Source: Gammaproteobacteria bacterium
Lineage (GTDB): Bacteria; Pseudomonadota; Gammaproteobacteria; Pseudomonadales; Halieaceae
Length of the DNA: 64,000 nt
Direction: 5' to 3'
Assembly (NCBI GenBank): GCA_030427085.1
Contig: JAUHXH010000002.1
Coordinates: forward strand, 186,001 to 250,000
In this document: piece by piece, positions 18,947-27,256 of the stretch
How the letters are laid out: every line of letters starts with the position of its first letter
Numbering within the stretch: the first letter of the stretch is position 1
Made by a program: the position numbers and the translations under genes
The notes under the pieces: generated by a model
What the model was told of the DNA's origin: nothing
Databases searched by the model: none
What the model saw: the letters and a program-made list of their open reading frames with translations, nothing else

Positions 18947-20051
18947 TTCGGAACCCGCTCTACGGGTGCTGTTTTTGCCGCTGTATCCTGAGTTGGGTGC
19001 TAGCAGTCGCTATCGCGTCTATCAGTATTTACCGTATTTGCGGGCTCTAGGTATGTCCGTAGACGTCCAGTCATTTATGGATGAGCGGCTGTTTCGTCTG
19101 TCTTACACACGAGGGCGGCTGCCAAGCAAGGCCTGGGGGTGGCTAAAAGCTACCGTGCGTCGTTTTAACTACCTCCGTTCCTGGCGTGAATACGACATCA
19201 TCTATATTCAACGCGACTTGCTTCCCTTGCTACCGCCCTGGGTAGAACGAAATCTCAGTCAGCGCGGTGCAATTCTGGTGTTGGACATTGATGATGCGCT
19301 ATACATCGGTAAGGCCAGTCGTCACACGCCTCTAACGCAGTATCTAAAGCCAAAAGACAAACTCGTCTCGGTGCTTTCTCTGGTAAATTGCGTGGTCGCA
19401 GGTAATCCTTTTCTCCGAGATAAAGCGTCAGATTACTGTCCCGATGCGCGATTTCTTCCGGTTGCCGAATCGGTATCGCGGTTTGAAAATCAGATAAAGG
19501 AGTCAGCTGAAAAGCCAGGATTGGTTCTTGGGTGGCTCGGTTCTCCGAGCACGGAGAAGTATTTACAGCTTATTAGGGAGCCGCTGGAAGCCCTGCTGGC
19601 TGAACAGCCCGATCTGCAACTGTGGGTTGTTGGCGGAGGCCAGTTCTTGCACGACCATCCGCAAGTGCATCATTACCAATGGTCATTGGAGGGCGAAGCG
19701 GCTCTTGTCGTTCAGTTCGATGTGGGTTTGATGCCGCTGCCGAGTGAAGAATGGTCGCAGGGCAAGTCCGGTGGCAAGGCGCGGACCTATATGGCGGCCG
19801 GTATACCGCCCGTAGCGACGGCCATTGGTTATAATCTCGAACTGATAGCCCATGGGCGCACCGGCTTGCTGGTGAACGATGCAACACAATGGCGCGATGC
19901 AATTGCACAATTGCTTGGTGACGCCAGAGGCAGACTGGAAATGGGGGAGCGGGCGAAACAGTACGTGGCAAAACATTTTGACCCTGAACGGACGGCCCAC
20001 CGCCTCGCCGACATCATCTATGCAGTACATGGCAAGCACACCATCGACTGA
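18918..20051 (+). CDS. Glycosyltransferase family 4-like (GT-B)
   Basis: A 377-residue GT-B protein. The N-terminus reads LRVLFLPLYPELGASSRYRV and the inner part has YDIIYIQRDLLPLLP and ILVLDIDDALYIG. The C-terminal donor domain includes LGWLGSPSTEKYL, VGLMPLPSEEWSQGKSGGKARTYMAAG and GRTGLLVNDATQW, which is the shape of GT4 EPS enzymes that transfer to lipid-linked intermediates. Substrate unknown. The start at 18918 lies 29 bp inside the preceding gene. Its own stop at 20049-20051 sits beside two possible starts of the next gene. Confidence 0.85.
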   Translation: MPSTNLSLTDSEPALRVLFLPLYPELGASSRYRVYQYLPYLRALGMSVDVQSFMDERLFRLSYTRGRLPSKAWGWLKATVRRFNYLRSWREYDIIYIQRDLLPLLPPWVERNLSQRGAILVLDIDDALYIGKASRHTPLTQYLKPKDKLVSVLSLVNCVVAGNPFLRDKASDYCPDARFLPVAESVSRFENQIKESAEKPGLVLGWLGSPSTEKYLQLIREPLEALLAEQPDLQLWVVGGGQFLHDHPQVHHYQWSLEGEAALVVQFDVGLMPLPSEEWSQGKSGGKARTYMAAGIPPVATAIGYNLELIAHGRTGLLVNDATQWRDAIAQLLGDARGRLEMGERAKQYVAKHFDPERTAHRLADIIYAVHGKHTID

Positions 20052-21237
20052 AATGCTGGCGGACCGCCAATATCTTCGCTCAGTGATGCTACTGGGGTTC
20101 CTCCTGAGAATCACCCTGGTGGCAATCTTTGTTGCCACCGATGCTATCTATCGATTGCGGCTGTCCCCCGACTCAGAGCGCTATCACCGGGTTGGCCTGG
20201 AAATCATGGAGCAGATGCACCGTGGAAATTTCAATTGGATCAATTGGGTCGACAACGGTTGGTTTCAATTCACGGGCTTTGTGTACTACCTGTTTGGTCC
20301 TTATTCATTGCTGATGCAGCTTTGGAACATTGCGCTGTCGACCGCCACTATCGCGGTAGTCTACGAGCTTGCGAAGGAGGTTACTCGCAGTAGTGCAGTG
20401 GCTCGATCCTCGGCGCTACTCGTCGCCTTGATGCCGTCCTTTGTGTACTGGTCCTGTTTGATGCTCAAGGACACGACTGCGATCTTTGCGGTGTCAGTAC
20501 TGGTGCTGGCCACTGTCAACCTGCGCTACCGATTCAGCTTCACCTGGCTGGCCACTGCGGTGTCGTGTCTGATGATTCTGTTGTGCTTGCGCGAGTATAT
20601 GTTTTTCGTGTGCACGGTACTGATGGCAGGTTCACTGTGCCTGTACCTGCCGGGACGTTTGTCCTGGTGGAGTGCGGGACTAACCCTCATTCTTCTGGGT
20701 TGGTTCCCCGCACTTTTTGGCTATGGTTGGTTTGGTCTGGACGCTTTTCGAAGCTCTCATTATTTTGATCTGGATTACATCAACCATGTTCGCGTAGCCA
20801 TGGGCGACCATGGTTCCGGCGCCATATTCGAACACGACTCAGTCGCTACCTGGGGGCAGGGAAGTGTGCTTGATCAGGCTTGGGCGCTAACCAAAACCGT
20901 GTTGTTGTTTTTTGTGTCGGTGAACCCTTTAGACGTGGGCAGTCTGCGTCAATGGATGGCCCTACCTGAAGCGCTGTTGGTCTTGGCGCTGATTCCAGCG
21001 CTTATCAGGGGGCTGCAAATTCTGTGGGCTGATCGACAGAACGCATTACCCTTACTGGTCTTTGCCTTTGGTATTACGCTGATTCTGGTACTTGCTACTA
21101 CCAATATCGGAGCGTTATTCCGTTGGCGGATGCAGGTGATGCCTCTGTTTGTGATCGCGCTCAGCCTCGGTGTGTTCGCTTCCCGGCATAGCTTTTTCAG
21201 GCCCCTGTTCAGTCGATTGGCAGGTGTCCAGTCGTGA
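20029..21237 (+). CDS. GT-C-like polytopic membrane protein (dolichyl-mannosyltransferase type)
   Basis: About 402 residues with some 9-10 hydrophobic helices. The first periplasmic loop contains LRLSPDSERYHRVGLEI, resembling the acidic GT39/ArnT-type loop, and later helices include LMPSFVYWSCLMLKDTTAIFAV, here noted only as the motif FVYWSCLMLKDT. This is the architecture of GT-C sugar transferases that use a polyprenyl-phosphate donor. It could add a branch sugar in the periplasm. A second polymerase-like role is the main alternative. Two starts are possible: ATG 20029 inside the preceding gene, or ATG 20053 directly after its stop. Neither has a clear ribosome-binding site. Confidence 0.7.
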   Translation: MASTPSTEMLADRQYLRSVMLLGFLLRITLVAIFVATDAIYRLRLSPDSERYHRVGLEIMEQMHRGNFNWINWVDNGWFQFTGFVYYLFGPYSLLMQLWNIALSTATIAVVYELAKEVTRSSAVARSSALLVALMPSFVYWSCLMLKDTTAIFAVSVLVLATVNLRYRFSFTWLATAVSCLMILLCLREYMFFVCTVLMAGSLCLYLPGRLSWWSAGLTLILLGWFPALFGYGWFGLDAFRSSHYFDLDYINHVRVAMGDHGSGAIFEHDSVATWGQGSVLDQAWALTKTVLLFFVSVNPLDVGSLRQWMALPEALLVLALIPALIRGLQILWADRQNALPLLVFAFGITLILVLATTNIGALFRWRMQVMPLFVIALSLGVFASRHSFFRPLFSRLAGVQS

Positions 21238-22442
21238 CAGCGGGCTTTGCAGTTGTTCTCGGACTTTCTCCAACGGGTCTGTACGTAGTGCGGGAATTGG
21301 GACGAGCGGGGGTCGCCGTCTATGGTGTGGATGAGAGCCGCCGGTGCGGGGCGTCATCCTGCTATCTGCAGCCCGATGGCGCGATAGTCACTTCCGACGC
21401 TACGCTGGCTGAAAGCTTGCTCGCCCTGGCGAGTCAACGCGGAGAACGGGGTGTGCTGATCGCAACCAGTGATCGCTACATCGATTGGCTGGTGGTGCAT
21501 GGCGAGGCAATAAAGTCCCACTATAGCTATCAGTCCTCCTACTCAGCACAGGCTTATTCGCAACTGGTCGATAAAGAAGGCTTACACCAGGCGGCGTTGA
21601 CAGCGGGTGTATCGCTTCCGCGAACACAATTGCTTGTAGAGAAGGAGCTGCAGTCGGCGAACCCACCACTGGAACCGCCGTTTCTGTTAAAGCCCGTAGA
21701 AATTCATCGAATAGCCGCGCAGATGCGAGGCAAGAAAGTGCTCGTGGTACAAGGCCGTGGTGACTGGTGTGCCACTGCGGAAACTTGCAGGGTATTGGGT
21801 GGGCAATGGCTTGCCCAGGAAATCATTCCGGGTCCAGAGTCCAACCTCGTGCTTTATGCCGCCTACTTCAATCAACGGGGTGAGGCGTGTGAAGAGTTTA
21901 CGGCTCGTAAATTACGACAGTATCCACCGTACTTTGGCTCGGCCTCGCTAGTGGCAAGCGAGCCCCTTCCGGTAGTGGTGGAAGCCAGCAGGCATTGCCT
22001 GGGGGCACTCTCATTTCAGGGAGTGGTAGGTACTGAATTCAAGCTCGATCCGCGCGATGGTAGCTACAAATTAATCGAAATCAATCCGCGCCCTACCTTG
22101 TGGTTTGCGGCGACACACGCTGCAGGGAAGCGTATTGCGCTGGCGGCATTTTCTGATCTGGGCGGCATCTCAAGGCCAGCCACTGGATGTGAGGAGGAGG
22201 CAGTCGTTTGGCGTTACGGGCTCAAAGACCTGGCCAGCGCCTGGCACTATTTCCGACACGGACAGCGCAACCCAGTGCTTCCGCCTCCAGAACTTCCACA
22301 GCTCAGTATCTCCCGTCGGCAGTGCTGGCCAGTATTCTCCCAGCAGGATTGGCGTCCGGTGGTAACTGAGTTGGGTGTGTACGCGAACAAAGCGGTCCAA
22401 CGTCTCCAGCGGCAGAGCAGCGGGGCAGCTGATGACAGGTAG
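21234..22442 (+). CDS. ATP-grasp family ligase-like protein
   Basis: A 402-residue protein with an N-terminal Rossmann-like pre-ATP-grasp domain (VVLGLSPTGLYVVRELGRAG). The ATP-grasp part has PPFLLKPVEIHRIAAQ, GQWLAQEIIPGPESNLVLY and the metal-binding TEFKLDPRDG...LIEINPRPTLW (about residues 265-289), where the E and N ligands are in place. ATP-grasp enzymes join a carboxylate to an amine or thiol through an acyl phosphate. In an EPS locus this points to an amino acid or other carboxylate attached to a sugar. Starts with GTG inside the previous stop (GTGA) and overlaps the deacetylase gene by 11 bp. Confidence 0.85.
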   Translation: MTAGFAVVLGLSPTGLYVVRELGRAGVAVYGVDESRRCGASSCYLQPDGAIVTSDATLAESLLALASQRGERGVLIATSDRYIDWLVVHGEAIKSHYSYQSSYSAQAYSQLVDKEGLHQAALTAGVSLPRTQLLVEKELQSANPPLEPPFLLKPVEIHRIAAQMRGKKVLVVQGRGDWCATAETCRVLGGQWLAQEIIPGPESNLVLYAAYFNQRGEACEEFTARKLRQYPPYFGSASLVASEPLPVVVEASRHCLGALSFQGVVGTEFKLDPRDGSYKLIEINPRPTLWFAATHAAGKRIALAAFSDLGGISRPATGCEEEAVVWRYGLKDLASAWHYFRHGQRNPVLPPPELPQLSISRRQCWPVFSQQDWRPVVTELGVYANKAVQRLQRQSSGAADDR

Positions 22443-23412
22443 GTTCGTGGTGTCGTTGGACTTTGAATTGATGTGGGGAATGCGCGAAAGCAGGCGGCAG
22501 CATTACGCACAGAATATTTTGGGCGTTCATACGGTGTTGCCCCAAATTCTGGCCCTGTTTGAACGGTATGGCGTACGTGCGACCTGGGCTACCGTCGGTG
22601 CGCTGGCGTGTCCGCACCGTGAAGATTTGAAGGCACGAATCGCGGCGCTATCAAGCGAGGTGAGTAACCCGCAGTATTACGACAATTTGCGACGGTATAT
22701 TGCAGCTAACGTAGGCAACGATGAGCGGGAGGACCCACTACATTTCGGCGGCTCGCTGGTTCAGCGAATTCTGGATTCGGCTGGTCAGGACTTGGGTACT
22801 CATACGCTAACGCATTATCCGCTGCTTGAATGCCCCGACAAACAGGCGTTTATCGGTGATCTTCGGTCGGGGATGCAGGTGCTGCAGGAGAGCGGAGCCG
22901 AGGTGCGCAGCCTGGTGTTTCCACGCAATCAGGTACAAACAGGGATATTGGCTGAAGCGCGTGCGCTGGGTTTGCGCACCTATCGCGGCACCGGTGAGTC
23001 AAGTTCCGAGCGGTGGCGGGCGCCGGGGCCGGCACAGCGATGGCACCGCGGTATTCGTCTCATGGGTGCCTACTTGCCTATCGGCCAGACGCAGTTCAAA
23101 AGCGAATCCAGTGCCGGGGAAGAACAAACCATGATGGATATTCCCGGCTCGCGATTTTTGAGGCCATTGAGCCGTCAGTCTGCGGCAGTTCACGCCCTGC
23201 ATCTTTTGCGTGTGAAGAATGAAATGGCGGCAGCGGCCCGGCAAGGCCTGTCTTACCATCTTTGGTGGCATCCGCATAACTTCGGTCAGCACAGTGAGCG
23301 TCATCTAAAGGCCTTGGAGACGCTGCTTGAACAATATCGGCATTTGAATGACCGCTTTGGTTGGCAATCCAGGAACATGAACGACGTGGGTCTGGAGGCG
23401 GGGCAGCCGTGA
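22432..23412 (+). CDS. Polysaccharide deacetylase family protein (NodB-like fold)
   Basis: A 326-residue NodB-type protein. It starts MTGRFVVSLDFELMWGMRE, where the SLDFEL segment carries the metal-side Asp. GVRATWATVGALA is the conserved strand, DLGTHTLTHYPL the HxxxH-type metal site, and VFPRNQ matches the third motif. The late SYHLWWHPHNFG supplies the usual C-terminal His. It likely removes N-acetyl groups from the EPS or its precursors, or acts with the adjacent ATP-grasp enzyme in modifying an amino sugar. No signal peptide is seen, so it should work in the cytoplasm. Overlaps both neighbours. Confidence 0.88.
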   Translation: MTGRFVVSLDFELMWGMRESRRQHYAQNILGVHTVLPQILALFERYGVRATWATVGALACPHREDLKARIAALSSEVSNPQYYDNLRRYIAANVGNDEREDPLHFGGSLVQRILDSAGQDLGTHTLTHYPLLECPDKQAFIGDLRSGMQVLQESGAEVRSLVFPRNQVQTGILAEARALGLRTYRGTGESSSERWRAPGPAQRWHRGIRLMGAYLPIGQTQFKSESSAGEEQTMMDIPGSRFLRPLSRQSAAVHALHLLRVKNEMAAAARQGLSYHLWWHPHNFGQHSERHLKALETLLEQYRHLNDRFGWQSRNMNDVGLEAGQP

Positions 23413-24551
23413 AGGTGGCAATGTTCGCCAATACCGATTGGTATCTGCACAACTTTCGTCGTGAGTTTGCCAGGGATCTGGCCAGGCAGGGCTATGAGGT
23501 GTTGTTGATCTCACCACCGGGTCCCTATGGTGATTCCCTGGGTGAAAGCGGGGTCAAGTGGCTGCCCATTCCAATGCATCGGCGCAGTTTGAATCCGCTG
23601 CGAGAATTTCGGGTGATAACAAGGCTCGCAGCAATGTTGCGCGACGAGCAAATTGAACTCGTGCACGGCTATACCTTGAAGTGTGCAGTCTACGGCGCAC
23701 TGGCTGCACGCCTGGCAAAAGTCCCCCTGGTCGTGGGTTCCGTAACTGGAATGGGACACGTCTTCACTTCTGGCTCCTGGTGGATGCAACGCTTGCAACC
23801 CGCTGTGGTTGCACTATTTCGCGCAGCATTCGATGGTGGGAAACGGCAGCTTGTTGTGCAGAACCGGGATGACCAGGCTTTTCTGCGAGCAAAGTTGGGA
23901 TTGGCGGATGACCAGCCTGCCCTGATCCCGGGGTCAGGAGTGGATTGCACCCATTTTTCCCCGTCTCAATCGCCGCCTGATCCCGGTCGGCCCTTGACGG
24001 TGCTCATGGCCTGCCGATTACTGCGCGACAAAGGTGTGGAAGAGTATTGCACCGCAGCTGAACGCGTTATCGGGTCTCATGGCGCCTGTCAGTTTCTGTT
24101 GGCGGGGGAAGTCGATCCGGGTAATCCCAGCAGTGTTGACGGTGATTGGCTGGCGCGTCGAGCTTCCGATTCCGGTGTGCAACTGTTGGGGCATGTACCA
24201 GAGATGGCTGATTTACTCAGGCAATGCGATGTTGTGGTTTTGCCCAGCTATCGTGAGGGATTGCCCAAGGGGTTGGTTGAGGCCGGCGCGTGTGAATTAC
24301 CTGTGGTTGCAACGGATGTACCGGGGTGTCGGGAAGTGGTTCAACATGGATTGAATGGTCTCCTCGTGCCGCCGCGGAGCGGTGTGGCATTGGCGGATGC
24401 GATTTTAAAACTCCTATCAGATCGTGGGCTACGGCAACGAATGGGACGTGCAGGCAGGGAGCAGGCTCTTGCTCGATTTTCTCAGGAGCCGATACATGAG
24501 GCTACCCGAAGGCTCTATCAACAACTCATGCGGTTCCGCGATGCCCAATGA
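23409..24551 (+). CDS. Glycosyltransferase family 4 (GT-B)
   Basis: A 380-residue GT4 enzyme. It starts with GTG inside the deacetylase stop (GTGA) and reads VAMFANTDWYLHNFRREFA, a form typical of GlcNAc/GalNAc-type EPS transferases. The next features are HGYTLKCAVYGALAARLAKV and GSGVDCTHFSP. The donor domain has LMACRLLRDKGVEEYC and the EX7E-type loop LPSYREGLPKGLVEAGACEL, then VATDVPGCREVV. The N-terminal YTLK region and the VVGSVTGMGHVF loop resemble undecaprenyl-linked N-acetylgalactosamine transferases, but the sugar cannot be assigned. It overlaps the methyltransferase start by 11 bp. Confidence 0.9.
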   Translation: MKVAMFANTDWYLHNFRREFARDLARQGYEVLLISPPGPYGDSLGESGVKWLPIPMHRRSLNPLREFRVITRLAAMLRDEQIELVHGYTLKCAVYGALAARLAKVPLVVGSVTGMGHVFTSGSWWMQRLQPAVVALFRAAFDGGKRQLVVQNRDDQAFLRAKLGLADDQPALIPGSGVDCTHFSPSQSPPDPGRPLTVLMACRLLRDKGVEEYCTAAERVIGSHGACQFLLAGEVDPGNPSSVDGDWLARRASDSGVQLLGHVPEMADLLRQCDVVVLPSYREGLPKGLVEAGACELPVVATDVPGCREVVQHGLNGLLVPPRSGVALADAILKLLSDRGLRQRMGRAGREQALARFSQEPIHEATRRLYQQLMRFRDAQ

Positions 24552-25305
24552 TACGAATAGTATGGATTCGCTCTACTCACTGGATGAGGTGTCCTTTTGG
24601 CAAAACATCCTCGGTCGGGAAATGCATTACCACTTCGGCCATTTCCATTCACCGGAAGTCGACTTCGAAGAAGCCCTGCGGCAGGCGGTACGCAACTTTT
24701 TTCCACATATACCCGTTGGGGCGAATGTGGTGGATGCGGGCTGTGGTTGGGGAGGCCCGGCGGATCTCCTGCGAGCGGAACGTGCCTGTGTCTTGCATTG
24801 CCTGACGGTCAGTAATGCACAAGTGGCGCACTGCGAATCGCGGGGTCTCTCCTGTGAATACCATGACCTTGAAACCGGACTGCCGCCCGAAATGCGGGCG
24901 GACGTTGGTTTGATGTTTGAATCTTTGGAGCACGTGCAAGATAAGCAAGTGCTATTGCGTGATGCACGAGACAAGTGTTCGCGCCTTTTGTTGCGTATCA
25001 ATTGCTGTGCGGATATGCGACTGACCTTGCTGAATGCTGGTAATCCGTGGCTGCTGCGGTTTGAGCCACCAGAGGTTATCTTGTCCCGTTTGGAACGGGC
25101 AGGGTGGCGGATTGATGAGGTGGTCAATCGCCGTCCGGAGTCAATGCCCACGCTACGACACTGGCAGGAGCGACTGATCCAGCAGGCCGATCGGGTCAGT
25201 GCCCATCAGCAGTCGGGGCTACTGTTGTCCATGTGCAATCAAGCACTGGAATCACCGGAACAATGGGCAGCCAATTACCCCCTCATGGATATTGTGGCTT
25301 CCTAA
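24541..25305 (+). CDS. Class I SAM-dependent methyltransferase
   Basis: A 254-residue methyltransferase. Motif I is VVDAGCGWGGPADLL (about residues 62-76). CLTVSNAQVAHCESRG resembles the motif-II region of small-molecule and cyclopropane-synthase-like methyltransferases, and LMFESLEHVQD is motif III-like. The start ATG at 24541 lies within the last codons of the glycosyltransferase. It probably O- or N-methylates a sugar of the EPS repeat unit. Its 3' end overlaps the convergent nucleotidyltransferase gene by 4 bp and closes the long operon. Confidence 0.87.
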   Translation: MPNDTNSMDSLYSLDEVSFWQNILGREMHYHFGHFHSPEVDFEEALRQAVRNFFPHIPVGANVVDAGCGWGGPADLLRAERACVLHCLTVSNAQVAHCESRGLSCEYHDLETGLPPEMRADVGLMFESLEHVQDKQVLLRDARDKCSRLLLRINCCADMRLTLLNAGNPWLLRFEPPEVILSRLERAGWRIDEVVNRRPESMPTLRHWQERLIQQADRVSAHQQSGLLLSMCNQALESPEQWAANYPLMDIVAS

Positions 25306-26393
25306 AGCTGTGGTGGTGCCATCTTTCGCCGGAGGTAGCCAGGCAGTTTCCGGGGAGTGTGGCGTAATGACTTCAATAAATGAAGGCTGTGGGCACGGAT
25401 GTCATAAAGTTTCGCCCATCCGGGATGCCGGTAGCGCCGCGCCAAATACTGCTGCTCCTTGAGGGTTAAGTGATCCGGTCGGGGTTCCTCTCCTTCCGCT
25501 GTAAGCAGGGTGTTGGTAAGCGAAATAAAAACCGCTAGCGCGGTGGGATGTGTTAATTGCTGCGCTGCATTTTCAATGGTTTCATCTCTATTTTTTGCCA
25601 GTAACTGGATTACATCCAACCCCGTTCTCAGGGAGAAGTCGTGCCGATCGGCATAGGTATCTCCCACATGACTGCCAAGGAAGTGTTGGAGCAACTGGGA
25701 AGGCGCACTGGGGACGTTAAACTGTGTATTGCGCAGCGTGTGGAGTTGCGAGTATTCGCTCATTCGGTCGCAGGTCAGTGCCGGCTGGAGTCGAGCGGGG
25801 AGCCAGTGTGTATGTATCTCAACGCTGGCCACATAAGGCGCTTTCACCAGCGGCGGCAAGTGGTGGTGATGCCGCCCCAGCTTGATTGCCTCCACCAGGT
25901 CATCGGTCAAAATCGGTTGCGCGCGGTGGCGATGCGGGTTTACCCAGAAGCGGTAGCCCTGGTCCAGTAACGCGGTACAGCCCTGGGCGAGTGTTTCCCG
26001 CGAAAGCCAGAGGTCAATGTCAGCCTGCTCCCGTAGGCCCAGATTGGCATCCGGCTCTCCCAGCAGGCGGGCGGTGCCCTTTAGCACCAGTGGCGTAATG
26101 TTTGCCCGGTTGAGTGCCGCAACAATCTTCAGGGCTTGCGAAGAAATCAGCAGATTTTTCTGGACGGTATCCTGACGGCGCCGCCTGAGTTCAGTGGTGT
26201 GCTCTGCCAGTTGCTCGGGTACGTTGGCATGTTCTTCCAGCCGGATGGCCAGGGCCGACAATACGCGGTGTTTCTGGGCCAGGGTCAGCAATAGTCCGGC
26301 GTTCACCTGGTCCAGTAGAGGATGATTGCCTCGCCCTAGCAGCTGCCCCAATATCTGAAAGTTGAACCAGGGATCGCTATTCATCGCTCCCAC
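25302..26393 (-). CDS. Uncharacterised nucleotidyltransferase (NTP_transf_5 family)
   Basis: A 363-residue protein with the nucleotidyltransferase signature LVLKGTARL followed by LREQADIDLWLS (about residues 122-150), in which D-x-D provides metal ligands. A His-rich loop (GRHHHHLPPLV) and the EIHTHWLP segment that normally follows in this family are also visible. Members are repeatedly found in lasso-peptide and EPS clusters, and their substrate is unknown. The start is ATG 26393 or ATG 26384. It is transcribed against the EPS operon and divergently from the YdcF-like gene. Whether it serves the RiPP-like locus at 2953 or the EPS is open. Confidence 0.8.
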   Translation of the reverse strand: MGAMNSDPWFNFQILGQLLGRGNHPLLDQVNAGLLLTLAQKHRVLSALAIRLEEHANVPEQLAEHTTELRRRRQDTVQKNLLISSQALKIVAALNRANITPLVLKGTARLLGEPDANLGLREQADIDLWLSRETLAQGCTALLDQGYRFWVNPHRHRAQPILTDDLVEAIKLGRHHHHLPPLVKAPYVASVEIHTHWLPARLQPALTCDRMSEYSQLHTLRNTQFNVPSAPSQLLQHFLGSHVGDTYADRHDFSLRTGLDVIQLLAKNRDETIENAAQQLTHPTALAVFISLTNTLLTAEGEEPRPDHLTLKEQQYLARRYRHPGWAKLYDIRAHSLHLLKSLRHTPRKLPGYLRRKMAPPQL

Positions 26394-26436
26394 CCGTGAT
26401 GCTGTGGCGCAGACTATATCATGCAGCGATGTTCGG

Positions 26437-27255
26437 ATGATCGGTCGACCTGCCTGTGCTAGGGTTTACGCCTACAGCCTCCTTCGACTGGAGCTCGACG
26501 CTATCCTTAACATCCTCGCATTGTTGGTCTATCCATTGACGCAAGCACTGGTGCTGCTCGTCGTATCCCTGTTCCTGCTGATATTCGAGCGTCGTACAGC
26601 AGCCGGTGCAGTTGTGTTGCTGGCGTTACTTTGGCTTTCGGTGTGTTCGTCGAACCAGGTGGGAGTGAGGGTCATGAAACACATGGAATCTGATTATCCG
26701 CCCATGGCATTGGAGGATGTGCCCGCGGCTGAGGCGATTATATTGCTTGGTGGGGGCACACGCGGCAAAACTCCGGGTGGTCGTTACGCAGATACAAATG
26801 CCCAGGGTGATCGGTTGTGGGAGGTTGTGCGCTTGTGGCGTGCTGGCAAGGCTCCTCGCATTATCATCAGTGGTGGCGGGCCGGAGGGCGAAATTTCGGA
26901 GGCACAGTTGATGGCAGATATTCTCGTCTCTGTAGGCGTGCCGCGCTCCGCCATGGTGCTGGAAGAGCGTAGTCGGAATACCCATGACAACGCCGTCTAC
27001 ACCGCTCAGCTACTGCGAGATCAGCAATTGGATTCCGTGTTGTTGGTAACATCCGCCTTTCATATGCGCCGCGCTTTGGCCTGTTTTGCCGCCCAGGGTG
27101 TCTCGCCGATAGCTGTACCCACGGATCACCGCCATACCCTGCGAGCTGGCAAGCGGCCGAGTTGGCTGCCTACGGTTGACGGGCTCAAGGCAACCAGTAC
27201 CGCTGTACATGAGACCGTCGGCTATTGGAGCTATCGCTTGCGCGGGTGGCTGTAA
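26437..27255 (+). CDS. YdcF/DUF218 family membrane protein
   Basis: About 272 residues. Two N-terminal hydrophobic helices (NILALLVYPLTQALVLLVVS and AAGAVVLLALLWLSVCS) precede a DUF218 domain with AEAIILLGGGTR, GKAPRIIISGGG, SRNTHDNAVYTAQLL and LLVTSAFHMRRALACF. This is the ElyC/SanA/YdcF arrangement linked in E. coli to envelope polysaccharide and lipid-carrier metabolism. The start is uncertain: ATG 26437 is used, but the helix begins around residue 17 and no strong ribosome-binding site is seen. Between EPS genes it may affect undecaprenyl-phosphate use. Confidence 0.8.
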   Translation: MIGRPACARVYAYSLLRLELDAILNILALLVYPLTQALVLLVVSLFLLIFERRTAAGAVVLLALLWLSVCSSNQVGVRVMKHMESDYPPMALEDVPAAEAIILLGGGTRGKTPGGRYADTNAQGDRLWEVVRLWRAGKAPRIIISGGGPEGEISEAQLMADILVSVGVPRSAMVLEERSRNTHDNAVYTAQLLRDQQLDSVLLVTSAFHMRRALACFAAQGVSPIAVPTDHRHTLRAGKRPSWLPTVDGLKATSTAVHETVGYWSYRLRGWL

Positions 27256-27256
27256 T

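Noticed and set aside
7094-25305. Exosortase/PEP-CTERM system
   Set aside because: The EPS genes resemble those near exosortase loci, but no exosortase and no PEP-CTERM tail was found.
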